From positions 1,612,001 to 1,676,000 of the forward strand of contig JAPEHQ010000004.1 of the NCBI GenBank assembly GCA_027405735.1: a stretch of DNA of 64,000 bases. Reading direction: 5' to 3'. Position numbers and translations under genes: made by a program. Every line of letters starts with the position of its first letter. The stretch's first letter is position 1. Positions 59,752-64,000 of this stretch are shown here, piece by piece. The stretch is from Mucor racemosus (taxonomy: Eukaryota > Mucoromycota > Mucoromycetes > Mucorales > Mucoraceae). Below the pieces are notes generated by a model that had not been told where the DNA came from, did no database searches, and saw only the letters and a list, made by a program, of their open reading frames with translations.

Positions 59752-61725
59752 TTACATAGCTGCTTTGGCAAGATCTAGACCAGCCTTAAGCTTAGCAGGT
59801 ACTTCGGGGTTATAAACCAAGTGGTTAAGAGATTCGACAAATGTCCAGCCTTTAGCACCACTCTTTACGGGATAATCCAAGATAGGAGGAATGGGAGTCT
59901 TGACACCAGGGATTCTATCGGTAGTAACAGCTTTGGGATTACACAAACCACGAAGACCTTCAATACCAGAGAAACGGCCATAACCACTAATACCAACACC
60001 GCCGAAAGGAAGACCTTGACAGAGATAATTGACAGCAAAATCATTGACGTTAGCCATACCAGTTCTAAGTTGCAAGCACATCTTTTCAGCAAGAACCTTA
60101 TCAGCAGAGAAGACAGAAGAACCAAGACCAAAGGGACAGAGATTAGCAACACGGACAGCATCTTCAGCACCACTGTGTTTCATAATCACCATGATAGGAC
60201 CGAAAACTTCATGATTGGCAATTTCCATTTCAGGGGTAACATCAACGAGCAAAGTGGGTTCAAAGTATTGACCATTCTTGTGCTTGGGATGATGAAAACG
60301 CTTACCACCACGGAGAAGACGAGCACCGCGAGAAACGGCTTCTTGGACAAGACCCTCCAATCTATCAAATTGATTGCCCATAGTCATAGCGCCACAATCA
60401 ATACCCTCACCATCAGCAAGAATAGAACCTTGACGGAGCTTACCAACACGAGTATTCATTTCTTCAACAACCTTGTCATAAATTTCAGTAGCAACAATAA
60501 TACGTTCAATACCAATACAGTTTTGACCACAATTTTGGAAAACACCACGCATCAAGACAGGAACAGCTTGAACTAAATCGGCATCCTTTAACAAAATAGC
60601 ACAATCTTTACCACCCAATTCAAGAACACACGGAACAAGATAATCAGCGGCATTGCGTTGAACAAGCTTGCCGACAGCAGGGGAGCCGATAAAAGTAACA
60701 TGATTGACACCACTACGAATCACTTCCTCACCAACATCAGCAAAACCACTGACAAATTGAACAAGGTCGGGATCAACACCATTAGCAGAAAGACAAGTCT
60801 TGATGATCTTTTCGTAATAACTAGAAGACCATGCAACGTATTCAGAACATTTAACAATAATACCGTTACCGGACATAAGAGCAGAAATAACGGGGCCAAT
60901 TGCATTGTGGAAAGGATAATTCCAACTGACCAAAGCAGCAACAACACCCAAAGGTTGGTAAACAACCTTGGAGTTCTTGTACATCATCATCAATCCAGGG
61001 CTACGATAATCATCAGCTAAAACAGATTCACCATTATCGATAGTCCAACGCAATTTAGCACAGGTAGTAATAACTTCACCCAATGAAGCATCAATCACTG
61101 GGAGAAAGTTTTCATTAGTAAATCATACTTTCATTTTACCAATAAAGACTCACTAGTTTTTCCAGTATCTCTACAATCAGCTTGACAGATAGCCTCCTGA
61201 TTTTCCAAAACAAAAGCCAATAAAGAACGAAGCACAGCACGACGTTGTTCAAATGTAGATTTTGCCCACTTTACTTGGGCAGCTGCAGTGCGTTGATATA
61301 ATTCCTTAACGTCCTTAGCAGTAGGATTGGGAATAGTGTCAATAAGAAAACCAGTAGAAGGATCAAAGCACACAATGTTTGAAGGATCACTAGCATTCTA
61401 TAGAAGAATACTTGTCAATAATAATATAACGCGTCGTAATATTACAAGGTACTTACACGAAGAGTAGGATTCTCAAGTATTTTACCGGTCCATTTGGGGT
61501 TGGCAGCTAAAAATAATACATTTTTTGAGTAAACCGTTCTTTTGCTCGCATATATGCTGTTTTATTTGTTATTTTTTGCTACTTTACAACATTGGTATTA
61601 CCTTCAGGTGCTTTAACTATAAACTTCTTGGGAGAAGGGGTAGAAAACCAGTTAAGAAGAACCCAACTGACCAAGGCACCTAAACCAATAGTGGCCCATT
61701 GAGTTAATGTCAAATCAACAGCCAT
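59752..61725 (-). CDS. Msc7-type membrane-linked aldehyde dehydrogenase
   Basis: NAD(P)-dependent oxidation of aldehydes. Exons 61725-61602, 61506-61457, 61397-61154 and 61097-59752 close in phase to 587 aa. The N-terminus has one hydrophobic segment (WATIGLGALVSWVLLNWF), then NPKWTGKILENPTLRNASDP. The catalytic parts are intact: SWNYPFHN (cofactor Asn near 199), LELGGKD (general base Glu near 299) and NCGQNCIGIER (nucleophile Cys near 333). The GQNCIGIER version, the N-terminal anchor and the length fit fungal Msc7 (YHR039C-like) better than cytosolic ALDHs. The junction of exons 3 and 4 makes a Met codon (DTGKTMIDAS), so the internal start suggested by the last exon alone is wrong. Substrate is not known. 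Confidence 0.93.
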
Positions 61726-62499
61726 TTTTCAGTTTACAAAAGATTAAAGATTTGATGGGTAAAGAGTAGAAAAGAAAAAGCTGCCACATTCACCGTTTTA
61801 TTAACAATCTGACTTTCAATGAAGGTTTATTTTGTGTCTCAATGAAATATTTATACACCTTACCATAAAACACCGTTTCTCAATTCACTCGTCTCAATTA
61901 AACCGTCTCATTTTAGATATAACTATGCTACTATGTATATTATCGTTAATGAATCACTGCTTTGAGAAAATTGTCAATTACTGCTGTTAAAAATAAAAAA
62001 AGAAGGCATAAGCAAAGCGATTAGAGATGGGAGAAGTGTTTTCGGGGTGTAAAATAATAATGGAAATAACTGAATAGATCAGATAATACGTTACTGATAA
62101 TTATAAAATGATATGGGTAGTGTATTTAAAGGTAATAATTGTCAAGAATAAATAATAAAAGATAAATAATTGATGGTTTCCTTAAGGTAAACTTTGGAAG
62201 TATTCAATAAAGGTTATTTGTATGGTGTAATTCTATCTACTACTAACAGAATGTATTCCAAGATTAAGATTTGTAATAAACAGTATTGACGGTCTTCTAA
62301 TGACTTGACAAGGATGTATTCAAATAATGTACTTCAGAGGATAGCTATCTATTGTATAGAATGTATTCTAGGCTTAAGATTTAGATTATAAACAAGTAAA
62401 AAGATACTAATTTATAAGGGATTGAAATTTTAAGTAAGAAAAGAGCCAACTTTTATTTATTATCATATTTTGGTGGCATATTTTTAAAAAAGATTGTTA
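61726..62499. other. Promoter side of the ALDH gene, otherwise empty
   Basis: Gene-free AT-rich sequence. The first ~100 bases upstream of 61725 should include the ALDH promoter; no motif is claimed. Confidence 0.45.
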
Positions 62500-63035
62500 T
62501 TGTATTACTGATTTTAAAGATTGAATTTGTGCAGAGGACAATATTTTAAAGGCAGACAAAGTCTGTAGTGAACAACACACCAGTTGGAAAGACATTTGCC
62601 TTCTCACCTCAGTCAGTTGGAATTTCTGCCTTGTACAACTTTTTGAAAGGATATAGCTTTCGGTCACAAAGGTCAAGTCCCCATAAATAAACACAATCAT
62701 CTATAATACAGAGATTTAAAGAATATATTAATCGAATTATATCTACAACGCATATACACTATTTAAATACCTCTAACATGTACGAAAGGTACAACAAGTC
62801 GGAGAATGGATGCTAATTTAGCCCTGGCTGTTGTATTTTTTGATGATTGTGTTCAAGATGGTGAGAACACCAAAACATCCTTTAACATGATCATATCCGA
62901 AGCGTGGGATATCACTCAACTTGTATGAGCCAGATGTTTTTACTAGATATACTTCAAGGCTGTGCAATTCATTCAACAACACTGCATCTGCTTTATATTC
63001 TTCTTTTGATGCCTGAAGAACGTACCTTCGTATTC
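62500..63035 (-). pseudogene. Decayed gene of an uncharacterised family
   Basis: Minus-strand coding text can be followed with breaks. ASKEEYKADAVLLNELHSLE and SYKLSDIPRFGYDHVKGCFG come first. After a +1 frameshift near 62855, ARAKLASILRLVVPFVHVR follows. A GT..AG intron (about 62779-62701) leads to DDCVYLWGLDLCDRKLYPFK and KKLYKAEIPTD, then an in-frame TGA. The pattern recalls multicopy hypothetical proteins of Mucorales, but I cannot name a family. Confidence 0.5.
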
Positions 63036-64000
63036 AGTAAATGATAATACGAACATACTACCTTACAGCGGAACACGGTGTAGTGATACACTCATATTAC
63101 GATGGTGAAACTCGCATATTACATGTGCATACTCCAACGTTTTATTCAACATTTTATGCTTTCTATGGGCTCTCTATATTCCTAAATCTTTTTTTATTCG
63201 CTCGTTTTGAAAATATTACCATTATATTACAATGTTTTCAAAAAATTTTCATTGCTTGCATAATTTGCTCTACCACTAAAGAAAATATGGACGTATTACC
63301 TGCAGAGAAAATGCAGTGGTTAACTGCATAATTTTGGCCTTTATTTTCTTTGCTATAAAACTCCATTACTTACAAACTAACAAGAGACAATCTTTTGGAG
63401 AGAACTTTTTGTGCAAACCTTTATTCTTTTATCTTTTATCTTTTTATCTTTTCATTTGGAAACACATTTCCTTGTATTAGAAGAGCAAATTCTGACTGAA
63501 CCTACTAGTTATATATTGAAAGCATTTCTTTGAATTAAGAAAGCAAATTGATATAGCATTTTTCCATACCTTTACAGTTTCTTCTTGCTTATCATTTGAA
63601 GGAAGGTAATCATATATTGGTATGAAGACATTGCTATGAAATATGGTAGGCCGATAAAAAGGGGATCCAAGTTGTTTTTTCCTGCTAAAGGACTTGAAAG
63701 GCAGTTAATCGCAGGCCATAATCAACTGTGTATACTTAGATGTTATCCTTGCCTAAAAAAAAGCTCTTCGTTGTGTGATGACATTCGTGTTGTTGCCTTC
63801 GATATGGCTGTATACATGGTTGAAATTGCCCTCTACATTTCAGATTAAATTACCATTATTTCTTAGTGCAATCGTACTAATTTAATTTAATTTTTTTTTT
63901 GATAGGAAACATATGCTTCTCATCCGTTGGCGTTAATCATTCAGACAGCTCTTCATAGCCATCATTAAATCCCTTGCAGACCATCTTATTTAAAAAGCAC
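63036..64000. other. End of window, no supported gene
   Basis: Contains open frames of 60-96 codons (for example 63041-63331 and 63636-63848, plus) without recognisable domains, splice partners or repeats. They could be relics or chance. Confidence 0.35.

Noticed and set aside
61079..61098. ALDH start within the last exon
   Set aside because: The apparent start is a GTG in the intron-exon border; splicing from exon 3 in phase gives a complete protein with an N-terminal membrane anchor.

Overview
The window is nuclear DNA of an early-diverging filamentous fungus. It is most likely a member of Mucoromycota, probably Mucorales. The evidence is AT-rich sequence, many 45-100 bp GT..AG introns with short TTAG/ACAG acceptors, and fungal versions of a cortical dynein anchor, Atg11, a Ca2+/calmodulin-dependent kinase, a GPI-type GH16 protein and Sds3. 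ESCRT-I subunit Vps37 keeps an N-terminal UEV-like domain. I cannot name the species. Exon boundaries were built by hand; in every gene called here the reading phase closes across all introns.

Layout: 0.5-6.6 kb (-) is a 1,929-aa Num1/ApsA/Mcp5-type cortical anchor. 8.5-11.1 kb (-) is the FG nucleoporin Nup58/Nup49. 11.4-21.7 kb is a nest of transposons. 22.2-27.3 kb (-) holds Atg11/FIP200-like and VPS37A-like genes. 28.5-31.0 kb has a CaM kinase (+) facing COQ3 (-). 31.3-34.3 kb is repeats and coding relics. 35.0-43.0 kb holds SMNDC1/SPF30 (+), Sds3/BRMS1 (+), a PA-TM-RING ligase (-) and a GH16 cell-surface protein (+). 43.2-59.3 kb is a second transposon nest. 59.8-61.7 kb (-) is an Msc7-type aldehyde dehydrogenase. 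The last 2 kb holds a decayed gene of unknown family and little else.

The repeats can be read as layers. Family A is a multi-kilobase repeat (copies at 11.4-17.3, 47.8-52.0 and 52.0-56.0 kb). Two copies form long near-perfect inverted repeats, and two copies carry an intron-containing piece of a dynein intermediate chain WD40 gene. Family B (copies at 17.4-21.7, 31.3-33.3, 43.2-44.6 and 57.5-59.2 kb) carries a small conserved open frame. Into these have inserted at least five solo LTRs of four families with exact 5-bp target duplications, two further LTR copies without matching duplications, a decayed Tc1/mariner element with ~210-bp terminal repeats, two hAT-like MITEs built of short repeated motifs, and an exactly 50-bp element with GTCGAGCC/GGCTCGAC ends, present three times. 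No reverse transcriptase was seen, only gag-protease remnants.

The host genes are unrelated housekeeping functions (nuclear positioning, nuclear pore, autophagy, ESCRT, signalling, ubiquinone synthesis, splicing, chromatin, cell wall, lipid/aldehyde metabolism); I see no operon-like or pathway cluster. The most interesting observations are the dense arrays of TQT-type (dynein light chain LC8 class) motifs in the cortical anchor and the dynein-gene-carrying palindromic repeat family.
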